Assembly (NCBI GenBank): GCA_900617975.1
Contig: UZAE01000421.1
Location: 1 to 23,810, forward strand
Direction: 5' to 3'
Length of the DNA stretch: 23,810 nucleotides
Origin: Rodentolepis nana
Taxonomy: Eukaryota > Platyhelminthes > Cestoda > Cyclophyllidea > Hymenolepididae
Below, in pieces: positions 9,764-20,194 of the stretch. Position 1 is the stretch's first letter. Each line of letters opens with the position of its first letter. A model generated the notes under the pieces. That model worked only from the letters and a program-made list of their open reading frames with translations, searched no databases and had not been told where the DNA came from. The translations under genes were made by a program, and so were the position numbers.

Positions 9764-9785
9764 CTATAAAAAAATAAAATTAACC
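9764..9785 (-). promoter_or_regulatory. Splice (cis or spliced-leader) acceptor just upstream of PDPK1
   Basis: Minus-strand TTAATTTTATTTTTTTATAG ends at 9764, 20 nt before the ATG at 9743. A second AG lies at 9757-9756. A T-rich tract ending in AG so close to the start codon fits trans-splicing or a 5' UTR intron. Confidence 0.5.
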
Positions 9786-10499
9786 ATAAAAAGTATAAAC
9801 AAGAGAGGAAAAAGTTCAATTAAAATAAATTGTGGAAAATGGAGTAAGTACGTAAGAAATTCATTTGATTGTTCACCATAGGCATAAAAAAAATTAACAA
9901 AAAGATCGAGATCAATAAATGTAGAGTAATCGGAAAATAAAAAAATTAATAAATAAAAAAAGACATCTAAAAAAGGCTTCTATAAATTTTAAAGAAAATG
10001 GTTAAAATATGGAGAAAAACACCCACTCCCTGAGCTTTATCAGAAATAGCTTTTCAATTGGCGACTTTGAATTCGCCGCTTAAAGATAAAAGATAAAACA
10101 AACGCCAAGTTGTAATTATAAAAACAATATTAATATACTAATTAAATACTATCATAACGAAATTAAATACTTTAGAGTTTTGTTAATGAGGCCCTATGTA
10201 GATTTTTTTAATTTTAGAAATATGGGCCTGAATAATAGTTACTTTATTTCATTTTAAATTAACTACTACCTCTACAAAAATACATGAACGTAATAGCTCA
10301 AATTTTCTTCTGGGGCGACAGAGATAAATAAAATCCAAAACTTCATGTATGTATGGATTTCTTTTTTCATCGATACATTTTGCCAAATTTTAATTATCAC
10401 CTCCGTAGTTTTTTATAGTTTGCCGCAGCTGTCATAATTTTAAAGAAGCGTAACAGTTCTCTTATAGCTATGATTTGAGGCTCTATCATGAATTTTTAA

Positions 10500-10880
10500 T
10501 TGACTATTGATTTCGACTCAGAGATAGAGAGAGAGATAGACCTCATAGGACTGTGGGACACGTTATCGCTCTGTGCGTCATCGTATGCCTGTATGTCTGC
10601 TCACCAGGATTAGGAGGTGCGGCCGTACAACTCTGTGTGCAGCGACCGTACAAACAGTGACCAATCATCAACCTCTGTTTAACCTAATCAGCCATCCAGA
10701 TCATGATTAGGTCCCCTACGTGTACACTTTATCCGCAAGATACTCACCGAATAAACGCGCTCCGTGCTACACGTATGTTTCCTTTATAGCTGGGCTATAG
10801 CTTAGTTTGTTTCGGGAGTCTAGCTAGATGTAGAAGAATCTGCCACAGAGATTTCTGAGTCAGTCAGGCTTTACTAAGGT
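10500..10880. promoter_or_regulatory. CpG-richer, hairpin-rich island
   Basis: Contains a GATAGAGAGAGAGATAG tract near 10523-10539, CCGTACAA twice (10623-10630 and 10646-10653), a perfect 9-bp inverted repeat ACCTAATCA/TGATTAGGT (10682-10690 with 10704-10712) and TATAGC-TGG-GCTATA (10785-10799). CpG dinucleotides cluster here, unlike the flanks. Could be a regulatory island, an RNA gene or a dispersed repeat. Confidence 0.3.
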
Positions 10881-11123
10881 AGCAATCCGCTACAGGATCA
10901 ATTTCCATTTCAAAGTTAACATGATTTGTAGTGGGAATATATTAAGAAATCAAATTCATAAGGATAGATAGGCAGCCAAAATTTCATTGGTTGAAGTTAT
11001 AATACCTGATATTTGCAAAATGTTCACTTCAGAATTAACATTGGACTGATACTGTTCGTAAAAACCACTTGATGCAGAAGAGAATCAACTGTTCTGCGAA
11101 AAATCAATCGCGCATATTGCGTT

Positions 11124-11155
11124 CCGCCTTTTGCTCAAAATTAAGCAAAAAGGAA
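11124..11155. repeat. Hairpin upstream of the STK17-like kinase
   Basis: TTTTGCT (11129-11135) pairs with AGCAAAA (11144-11150) across an 8-nt loop. The flanks TTCC and GGAA pair partly. Possible structural or regulatory element; no known family recognised. Confidence 0.35.
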
Positions 11156-11480
11156 TATGTTTGCATTGGAGGAAATTTTTGCTTAGCCCTATATTGAGGT
11201 AAGTGACAGCAAACTTAACCACTTAATTGATCAATTCCGATGCACACTTGCTTAGTACATGGGTGAGCAAATAGATATGTTTAAAGATTTTTCAGGTTTG
11301 GCCATGCCAAAATAGTAGAGAGAGATGAAATAAAAAAACTTTCAATATACTGAAATGAATTCATGTGATAATCTTGTTCGTTAATTCAAACTTAATTTTT
11401 CCATATTCTAAAAATGATTCTAGCTAAATATAAGAAAGTAAAAACAAAATAAAATAAACGCATCGAACCACTGTGAATAG

Positions 11481-11497
11481 TATTTTTTTGTATATAG
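11481..11497 (+). promoter_or_regulatory. Candidate acceptor upstream of the STK17-like kinase
   Basis: TATTTTTTTGTATATAG ends at 11497, 133 nt before the ATG at 11631. The intervening stretch contains at least one short upstream ORF and an in-frame TAA at 11559-11561. It could be a leader acceptor. Confidence 0.35.
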
Positions 11498-11630
11498 AAG
11501 GTTATAGAGCAAGCATTACTAAATTATGTTATTTGATGTTTGTTTTAATAAATTAAATTAAACATCTGTATTGGAAATTGACGAAGGACTTACTGTTGCG
11601 GCAATCTCGACTCAAAAAGCTCATCTTATA

Positions 11631-14505
11631 ATGCCCGTTGGAGGGAATTTGTATGATTTTTCGTCGCGCCCTAAGCGTTGCAATTCTGAAGCAGCATTAA
11701 ATGAATCTTGGCGACACTTTTATGATCTTGATGGAGATTCAGTTGGACGGTATTTTAGTGTCAATTTCCCTCAATGATTCGTTTTAGAGGTGGCGCCGGA
11801 AAAGTTTTCCGAATAAAACCCAAATGTATAAATACCCTTCATGAACGAAAAAACAGCGTTCCAGTAAACCTGTCTAATGGGCAGTTTGCATCAAATTTTG
11901 AATTCGTTAATGAATTTCCCCTTGACAAGTCACTTGCAGTTAAGATCATTCGCCGTTTCCGCGGCGGTCGAGATACTATTGAGAAAATTCGGAATGAAAT
12001 AAATATAATTAAACGCCTTAGGCCTGCCACAAACAATGAAGATGTCCCCAGGACTGTCGCCCCTCTTTTATATTCTGTTCACGAGGATGATACTCAAGTT
12101 GCTATTGTAATGGAATTGTAAGAATTTTACAGGCCTTATTTTTTTATAAGTATGCCTATTCCTATTGGATTTTGATTTTTTTTCAGTGCTCATGGTGGTT
12201 CCTTGTACGACCTCGTTTATTCGGAAATTTTTAATCGCTCTCTTTTGCCTGTCGGTGATATCCAATCCACATCTCAACCTCGTATCCCGGAATCTTATAT
12301 TTCCTCTGTACTTTATCGAGTTACTGATGCCCTGGCTTTTATGCACGATCAAGCAAATATCGTTCATCTTGATATTAAGGTGTGTTTTCTTATTTTATAT
12401 GATTGTTATATTCTTTTTGTGTTCATTGATATGTTCAAGCTTCCATTAATCGCTTATCAACTAATGGTTATACATCGGTCAATTTCTAAATTCCTGTTGG
12501 GGAGAGTTTATTCTATTTTTCATCGGTTTCTTCCCATTCTTAGGACTTTTAGTTAATTTTTGTAAGATTTTAATTCAATTGAAGATTTTTGTATATATTC
12601 TTGCACGATTTACTGGTTTATTTTCATTTTACTTAGTTTTTTGTCAACGAGCTCATTTTCTCGGTAGCGATTTTTGTCTAGAATATGGTTGGTGACTCCT
12701 ATTTCGTCTTTTCCATTTTTTTTATTATTTTTACTCGAATGCTTTCTTTTGCACTTCAACTGGTGAATTGATCTACTCAAGCAGATATTTTTTGCGATAT
12801 ACTAAGTTAATACATAAATCTTGCAATCACATCCCAATTAACGGAGAAAATATGTGGATAATGCTCATTTCGAAAATTAAACATATTTATCTTTGAGATT
12901 TTCCAATCTATTTAATAAATACTTTATTTGTTCTTCATATGTAATCCGAAATAACGGAGAATACCTGATTGTGTTTTTTTCTATTTTCCCTAACACGGTT
13001 TATCTAGGAACGTTTTTTCCCATTTTCTGACGAGACTGTCGATTGCCAAATAGTGGATTCATTGAAATTCTATCAGCATATCTCCTTTTTTTATTCAATT
13101 ATCGGCTCTTATTGGCCTTTATTGTGAAAATAAGTCGTCCTTTTCTCTTTCCTCTAGAATTTTGCTTCCGCTCTTTCGCATTCCCTTTTTGGCCACTCTT
13201 GGACTGTTTGTCTGTTTACGCTTATGTTGGGGGGGGGGGGATAGGTCTCTTCTCGCTCTTTTAAAATTGTTTTCTGTTGCCAAAACGTTAAACTCCTGTT
13301 ATTATCCTTCAACATGAATTCCAATGCTCGGTATTGACCTCAAGCTGTGTTCCTACCTACTGTAAATGTCTTTTTTTCATTGATTTGCTTTCTGATTAGT
13401 GGGCTTCTACCAATTTATTTTTTTTAAAATCTGGTTTAAACTCGAATTATTAAATCGACAGTCCTTAAATTCATATCAATGCAGGTAAATTACGCAACCA
13501 TCAATACAGTTTCCTTTAATAATTTTACATTCTTCTTGCTTCGTGTTAACTTGTGCTTTCCACTTTCCTCATCGCTCTTTATATGCTAGTGGGGTTTTAA
13601 TTGAAGTCATTTAATTCAAAATAGTGTGCTAAATAGGCTTTTCTTATCACCAAACAACCATAGTATTTTGAATAAGGATAGATGCTAAATTAAAAATCAA
13701 AGAATATGTGCCTGAAGTATTATTATTTAAAAGCCGTTAATCACATTCAATTCATTACCTGAAAGCCGTGATCTCCAGGTATATTTTTTAAGTACATTTT
13801 CATCTTGCATTATATCTGAATTTTGAGTTGCTGTTGTAACTGAGGTCTCTTTTTTTGCCTTCACGGTTGAAAACTGTTTGCTAGGTTTACTTTTGTTTTC
13901 ACTTATCATATAGTTTCAAGCAATGCTACGGATTTCACTCTGCCATTATTCGACAAATTTTGTTGTAAATATCAATTCCGTAATTAAAATTCACTGTCGA
14001 GGTGTTAAAATATCGCCACGGCTTCAATTTATCAAAATTTATTTTACGCCTCCTATCAAAAAATGACCTTTTGCGATAATTAATTTTCACATTTAATCAA
14101 GTAAGATATTCTATAGGTGAACAAGTTGTTTCCTATCTATACTGGTAGTTCGAATCAATTTTACAGCGAAATATCATATCTTTAATCTTGGAGGATCACA
14201 GTTGAAATTCACATTGTACTAATGCTCATGTTTATATAAGGCTCTTGTAGACATTGATTTGTATCTAAAAGTTATACGCTTCCAGGTCTCGAACCAAACA
14301 GAAGAAAATTGTCATTAGAGTTTAATTTTTTTTGGCCTTAGTACCATATATCATTACTTTACTCCATTCATGTTGTAGGCCGAAAACATCCTACTTCGTG
14401 AACCCTATCCTTCTTCAGACGTCTTCATCACAGACTTTGGTCTGGCTTCCCACCTCAGCTCAACCAAACCCCATAAGGAACTCGCAGGAACTCCGGACTA
14501 TACCG
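11631..14505 (+). CDS. STK17/DAPK-like (DRAK-type) serine/threonine kinase, exons 1-4, 3' partial
   Basis: Four exons join in frame: 11631-11749, 11788-12117, 12187-12379 and 14379-14505, giving 256 aa of kinase N-lobe and catalytic loop. Seen: glycine loop GRGGAGKV at residues 39-46 (completed only by splicing), AVK lysine at 92, helix-C Glu about 110, hinge VMEFAHGGSLYDL about 147-159, catalytic NIVHLDIKAENILL about 207-220, DFG at 233-235 and AGTPDYT at 250-256. HLD instead of HRD, and DFG preceded by PYPSSDVFIT, resemble STK17A/B and DAPK kinases, which act in apoptosis and myosin signalling. Odd: about 25 extra residues between the glycine loop and the lysine, and KAEN instead of KPEN. 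Exon 4 ends at a phase-1 donor (GGTTAG), so the APE motif should open the next exon, which was not found. The start is the first in-frame ATG; an upstream exon cannot be excluded. Family call is fairly sure, orthology is not. Confidence 0.82.
11750..11787 (+). other. 38-nt intron 1 of the STK17-like kinase
   Basis: GT at 11750 (after GGACG) and AG at 11786-11787 after a T-rich tail (CGTTTTAG). Without removal, the upstream frame hits TGA at about 11775 and the glycine loop is broken. Removal joins CG+A (Arg) and yields GRGGAGKV, the canonical GxGxxGxV. Introns this short are known in flatworms. Confidence 0.85.
12118..12186 (+). other. 69-nt intron 2 of the STK17-like kinase
   Basis: Donor GTAAGA at 12118, acceptor TTTTTTTTCAG ending at 12186. 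Splicing joins TT+T (Phe), giving the hinge VMEFAHGGSLYD. The intron contains an in-frame stop, so it must be removed. Confidence 0.88.
13229..13240. repeat. G12 tract in intron 3
   Basis: Twelve consecutive G on the sense strand of the STK17-like kinase gene. Confidence 0.9.
13647..13909 (-). CDS. Candidate two-exon small protein nested in intron 3 (hypothetical)
   Basis: Reading on the minus strand, ATG at 13909 opens 50 codons of a charged, Lys/Ser/Thr-rich peptide (key stretch ENVLKKYTWRSRLSG), which reaches a good donor, TTTCAG followed by GTAATG (GT at 13758-13757). An acceptor, ATACTTCAG, ends at 13712. Splicing this 47-nt intron extends the frame through a moderately hydrophobic tail (YSLIFNLASILIQ) to TGA at 13649-13647, for 71 aa in total. 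An AATAAA on the same strand lies near 13417-13412. I do not recognise the protein. The codon content looks more coding-like than neighbouring short frames, but chance, or an exon of a longer gene, is equally possible. No function is proposed. Confidence 0.2.
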
Positions 14506-15536
14506 GTTAGTTCTCATTCATTTACTTTATTTTTTCGCCTACTTTTACCTCGATAGCATAGAGAGGATCTAAAAACCCCTTTCAAGCCGAGCGCGTTGGG
14601 GGAGAGGATAGATGGTGAATTTCCCAAAACCACTCTAGTTGAGAAAGTTTTCTCCCCTGGTTGATAAAAATTCTATCTCCTGATACGAGAGCCTTGCAAG
14701 TTCGGAGGAATTGTATTTCCTAATTTTATATTTTATTGAGAGTAGTTGTCGGTGATATTCCTCGATATTTCAACTTGTTATTTTATCACTTTATCTTTTA
14801 AACCAATTCCATTTGGTCAATTAGTAACAGCTGAGTTACTGATGCTATATTAATTATTATTATATTATTATTAATGTTCGAGCTTTCTGGTCATGCATGC
14901 CAAATATTAATTATTTGTGGCATTTAACATCACAGATCAAATTCAATGGAATTACGAATTTCAATTTCTGTATTATCTAGTTAAACACTTGACCATTTGA
15001 AATCTCGTAAAAGTGCTATTGAGATTTATATTTGAGAGTAAATAATTTAGATATTTTCCAGCTTATGTCTATTCTTCCGCAAGATAGACAAATTTATGCT
15101 GCGAACCCATGTCCTGTGATCAAATATTTCACCTACTTGCACGTCATTTCTATCAGCCTTGATTAATATTTTTTGTCACATGTCAACCTGTAACCTACCA
15201 CTAATTCCCTATTCCTCCTTCTTTTACCTATTGGCTATTATTTGTGACGCATGTTCCATTTAAAGTAAAAGGCATGCAGAAAGTTACACATGGGTATAAT
15301 ATGTGTGTGATTTATTGTGGAATTCGGAGGAAAAATTCCTTCCTCGAAAACAGACCGTGAAAGTGCTGTTAGAGCAACTAACGCCACATTTCAATGGGAA
15401 ATATTTTGTCGCGGCGTTCGCTTTCCCACATTAAACTACACCACTTTCCTACACTTATACATGTGTAAAGTGTCAAATCTTGTGATTACACTCATTTTAG
15501 CGGTCATTTCAAGAGAATATTGAGGAACCATTGCGT

Positions 15537-15555
15537 GGGGTGGGGGGGGGGGGGG
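15537..15555. repeat. GGGGT-G14 tract
   Basis: Four G, one T, fourteen G; sense strand of the presumed intron 4. Confidence 0.9.
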
Positions 15556-16654
15556 TTAGAACACTTTGTTCTTTGCAGAAGGATTTTGAACACAGGAAGG
15601 TGTGTCTCCTCTTCAACCATTGGCGATATCCAATCTCTTGAGCACTGGTCTTTAGCATTGCCCTCTTCGAAGAAACATGAATACGCAGAGTAGCTCGGTT
15701 ATTATACACTTCCACCCATATTTGAAATAGAGTCTACATTTTGTCCACTTTTAATGGATATCGGCGCATTTTTTAAATGGTATTCCAGTCTGCTACTACC
15801 CTCCATTATAGGACTACTACTTCACGCGCTGAAACAATTTAAGGGAAAATTAAACAGTTGCGGTTCTGCATTATACAATGCACTCCTGTAATACTTCACA
15901 ATATAGTGATGTGACATCTGCAATTAAATTAAAATGCGCCCAATCGAGTGTTTAATTGTTACCACTACCTACAAATATAGCAGAAGTTACTGTTCGGTTG
16001 TCTTTTTTAGAAATAGGATTAGCTATTTCTTGATCTTCATTGTATAAAGTATCCTTTTATTGGACCGTAGGGGAAGTCGGATGCGGTGGGTATAATAGGA
16101 TGCGATTCATCTCCATCTTACTTTGAAATCCACTTTGAGTTCAACTTCCGCGACTTCTCGCAAGATTGCTTTATAATTCAGAGTTAGTCGTTGGTTTAAT
16201 TTTCTATAATGAAAAATCTATTGTTCCTCAATTGGATGAAGGCTTAGACTTACACCAGGGCAGATTTTGAGGGTCACTTTTGAGTCGAAGACTCATGTAG
16301 AGGAGGACTTCCAACCCCATCTCCGTCCTATTATGAGAATAACGTCGAGTCTTTCCGGGTTTGGTTATAGTCCCATTTGCTCGAAATGTGCTATCAAAAA
16401 AACGTGCACCATCTAAACTGTAACATTCACTGATGGAATGTGGAATTGAAAGCATTTAGCGTCATTGAAACCAACATATTTCGGTTTAACTCTCTAGTTG
16501 CGTAGTTTCGAGATTTTTTTGGGTTGAATGAATTAGCTGGTCGGACCACTCTCCCAGCTTCCTGAATTTCCTATTTGATTTGATGCAGAGGTGGTAGTTA
16601 TGTTAAATTCGACATCGTCTCTATTTTGAAAATGTATCCTTGAGTTCCGCTCTG

Positions 16655-16656
<2 letters not shown>

Positions 16657-16696
<40 letters not shown>
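16657..16696. repeat. (TA)20 microsatellite
   Basis: 40 nt of perfect TA, the longest dinucleotide repeat in the window. Confidence 0.95.
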
Positions 16697-16699
<3 letters not shown>

Positions 16700-17088
16700 T
16701 TAATGAGAACCTTAATTTCAGTTATTAAAATGTAATACGATCGTCACTCAATCTCTCTTAGTAATCAAATCTGCCAATTTGTTTTTTCTTCTGCACTTTC
16801 AAATCGCCTTCCCACCTAGTGTAAATCCCTCTTTTTAAACTGTTTATTTTTTTTTCATTTTGGACGAGGGAAAAGATGTACCGAGCTTGGAATTTGGAAA
16901 TTCCATTGTGTCTTTAAAAATGCAGGGAAAATATTGTCCTTTGGAATATATACTGTGCGAAAAGGGTGGACATAAAATAGGCAAATAGGAGGGGTTTTTG
17001 TACTTTTATGAATTGAAATCAAATCCTAATTTCTCGGTTCTTTTTGTCTCCTACTTAATTATCAAAGAATCCCTACCATACCTCCTCT

Positions 17089-17107
17089 CTTCTTCTTCTT
17101 CTTCTTC
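17089..17107. repeat. (TTC)n tract
   Basis: Short pyrimidine triplet run in the presumed intron 4. Confidence 0.8.
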
Positions 17108-17877
17108 CACACATTTCGATTTTCCTTTTTTTTAATTGTATTGTCAATGTCTTTTGGCATTCCTGGTCCACTTTTTACATTTTATTCTAGAGGCCCCAAA
17201 AAAATAAAAAATTACAACGAGTAGACCAGAGTAGACAGTAAAGTGATTATCAGGGATTCAGGAGAATTCTATTTCATCTGAGCTCCAGAATTATCAATTC
17301 GGCTGCTCGTTTAATTTGAAGGCCTTCATCCTTATTCTCTTCCTTTTTTCAACATCTTGGTTAAGCAAATCTGAGTGACAAGTTTGTAGATGATTTAACT
17401 TAACTTATGAATCTACCTTAAAGGGTAAATATTTAACGCCAATTTGACGCATTACTTTAAGAAGTGCGATGTTTTTCGTAAGTTTGTCGGAAATCTTAAA
17501 ATCAATCAATTTTTAACTACGTATTGAGTTTCAAATTATTAGATTAAGCTACACTTCTTTTTTTAGTGACTAATTTCCTATCATTTATTTTTGATTTTAA
17601 GGCATACTTGTTTTAGAATTCCTTGCTATATTGTATCAAATATAAAGGGAGGAAAAATTGATTTTTTGTCTCTGTAAGTGCATTATCTAGCTTGATCTCT
17701 CTCATTGATTTAAACGTAATATCAATATATGGCTATTTTTTGCTTCCTTCAGTTGACGCTTCTGTGATTGATTCTGGACTTTGATACGCTTGATTGTGAA
17801 TTGCCGTTGACATTTCTGCGCCTTCTCCTCCCGATTCCTTTCTTTGTGTGTAAGAAATTTGTAGCATTGGGTGAGGT

Positions 17878-17896
17878 GGGGTGGGGGGGGGGGGGG
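17878..17896. repeat. GGGGT-G14 tract
   Basis: Same GGGGT-G14 layout as the tract at 15537-15555; sense strand of intron 4. Confidence 0.9.
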
Positions 17897-18131
17897 AGAG
17901 GGGTTGGAGGGCCTAGGTGATGGTGATATGGCCACCTCTTTGTAGATTATTATCAGGTTTAACATAACTGTAACAAGTTTAAGCACAATGGGTAATTTTT
18001 TCCCTCTAAGTTCTAAATACTTCTGCCCTCTCGTATATCAAGATTATCTTAAATTGCAACTGAATGAATACCTATGAATTGGTTATACAAAAATCTGAAT
18101 CAAACAATTCTTGGCGTATTTTGCAATAAAT

Positions 18132-18166
18132 TCACACACACACCAGTCTGCTGGAGAGAGAGAGAG
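18132..18166. repeat. Short CA and GA microsatellites
   Basis: CA run at 18132-18142 and GA run at 18154-18166, followed by a locally GC-richer 200-bp patch. Confidence 0.8.
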
Positions 18167-19712
18167 GTAGCACATTGCACCTTATCGAGACGTTGCAGTG
18201 CGTGACGCTTACCCCATCTCGCCCCGTCCATTTTGGCCAGTCGACTCGCCTATGTTTAATCGCCTCTCTGGTTCTAACTATTGCTACGAGCGAATAGTTG
18301 GATGATTCATTGTAGTTGCAATCCATTTCTATTGCCTTCGTTGGTCTCGATCGGGCAAACAATCTAGAGTCGTTTGTTTAAGTTTTTTTAGCGTATCTTT
18401 GCCAATATCGGCTGAATCGTCTTTTTAGGTCAGTCGCTTAAAAAAATAGGCATTTATAAAATAAAATGAAATTATCATTGAATCACTTTGATCCGAAATG
18501 CATATTAGGCATGGCTGTGCAAGTGAGAAGGTGATGGGATTCGATTACTTCGGTTTTGATTAGCTAAGAAATGTTGTTTTCTGAACCCGAATGGTGATTG
18601 ACGTCTCCCCACTGTTAAAATTCTTAAAGTGCTGGAAAGTTGCATGGTGAACTAGGGGGTTAGCATTGTTAATGCCATTTAAAGAAAACTCGCAAATATT
18701 CGAATCAACTAGTTTTCATTAATAATAAAGCACAATGTTCGAACTTCTCCGGCGGTAAATCACACTACCCTCGCTTTTCGCAAGTTGATTGACTAACTAA
18801 TCGGAGATCCAAATTGTTGTAGGCATTCTCTTCTACGTAAAATAATGTAAATAGCCCTTTAACTCCTCTTGAGGTTCGATTTACGCAGTAAGTTTCGACA
18901 ATCAGAGCTATATTTGGAAAAGAAGCTTTGTGTAAAATTTCTTATCCAAGTAGAACTTGTGCTTATTTACTGTTGAAAACTCGAAAAGTGCTAAAGCATT
19001 TCAGTCACCTTAAAGTAATAAAGTGGACTTACCACCATTACAATGTCTACGGTATTTTAATTATTTAATTAATTAGCAAAGCAGGAGACTATCATTGAAA
19101 TTGGCTTATTTGAGCTGTTAATTGTTGTGATAATAGCATTAACTATAGTAAGAGTTAATTTGTACATTTCTATTAGGGAGCTTTCTCCGTAGTTGACGTC
19201 TTTCACCAAATTTAAATACCGAGTTAATTTAATCCCCCCCCTATGTTTAAGGCCTTTTTGAAGTGTATTAAACCACCTCCTTACTTATTCTTCAAAGTAG
19301 ACAATTGCAGTTCACTTGTCCGTCTGTGAGCATTGTGTTGGTTGGTTAAGCAGGAAAATGATTTTAAACGTTTGTGTTTTTGTTAAGTCAACCAGTCTGG
19401 TCATTTCGGCTTTAAAAACGTACACATTATCCCCAAAATGTGCTTTGAATATGAGTTTTCCAGTGCTTTGGCCACAACATTCAGCCACTTTTGTGTGTTT
19501 TTTTTTGTTGGCTTCAAAAATCCCACTAAAGACCACTTGGAGTCCTTGTTGTTGGTGAATTCCGAGGAAAGAAGATTTCGTCGATTGAGCAAATGATTGG
19601 TCTCTTTTTTTGACAAAATTTATATACAATTGGCGACGCTACATCACCCTATTCTCCTCCAAAATTTTTCTCGATCTCCAATATCATAGTTTGAGAATAC
19701 GAAATCGACTCC

Positions 19713-19724
19713 GGGGGGGGGGGG
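19713..19724. repeat. G12 tract
   Basis: Twelve consecutive G on the plus strand in intron 4. Confidence 0.9.
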
Positions 19725-20177
19725 TGTTTTAGCCATGGGTATAAATGTATTAACCATTCTACACGTCTACCAATTCACCACATCGGTAATTTTAGCAAAT
19801 GAATTTTTTAGTCGTGTTAAGATAAATTGCACTTTTTAGAACGCGTGGCCGTGGAATATTAGCTCTTGTCCTAATTTTATATTTTCCACATAGATGTTGT
19901 ATTTTTTCAAAACGTTTAATTTAAGACAAAACAACACGAGGCACATGTTAGAACACATAACTCTAATCGGAAATGCACATTCCATCGCTGCTCGTGTTGA
20001 CTAAGACCAGCCATTGTAATTGAGAAGCAGCGTCACTGAATGTGAGTCAATGAGCGTAGACTTTGTAACCTCTATCCACTACTTCTCCTTTGTACTGTGG
20101 TGCATTATGGGTTTTGTCGCTGTTTGAATGCCTACAAGAGGCGATGATGCTGGACTATAGTTGGCATTAAACGGCAG

Positions 20178-20194
20178 ATTGCATTTAATGCAAT
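20178..20194. repeat. 17-bp palindrome ATTGCATT-T-AATGCAAT
   Basis: Perfect 8-bp arms around one base. It lies in a locally GC-richer part (about 19950-20420) of the presumed long intron. It resembles a paired octamer-like site, but that reading is only a suggestion. Confidence 0.35.

Larger units (their letters stand above)
9786..11480. other. Divergent intergenic region between PDPK1 and the STK17-like kinase
   Basis: The PDPK1 and kinase start codons are 1,888 bp apart and point away from each other. Most of the interval is very AT-rich. The stretch at about 10500-10880 is GC- and CpG-richer and has several inverted repeats. Shared regulatory elements are plausible, but none is identified by a known motif. 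Confidence 0.5.
12380..14378 (+). other. 1,999-nt intron 3 of the STK17-like kinase
   Basis: Donor GTGTGT follows the catalytic-loop lysine codon AAG (phase 0); acceptor TTGTAG ends at 14378, before GCC GAA AAC (AEN). The body is T-rich on the plus strand, holds a G12 tract at 13229-13240, and contains the minus-strand candidate small gene at 13647-13909. No plus-strand kinase exon was seen inside. Confidence 0.8.

Noticed and set aside
15509..15715. 68-codon minus-strand frame
   Set aside because: Starts at GTG, part of it translates the poly-G tract as Pro, and no domain is visible.
16228..16455. 75-codon minus-strand frame with an ATG
   Set aside because: No recognisable domain, no neighbouring exon or signals, and length compatible with chance in an intron.
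17281..17310. Acceptor-like CTGAG followed by CT CCA GAA, in phase with exon 4 (would read APE)
   Set aside because: The frame runs into TAA after ten codons, no kinase subdomain IX follows and the pyrimidine tract is weak; probably chance.
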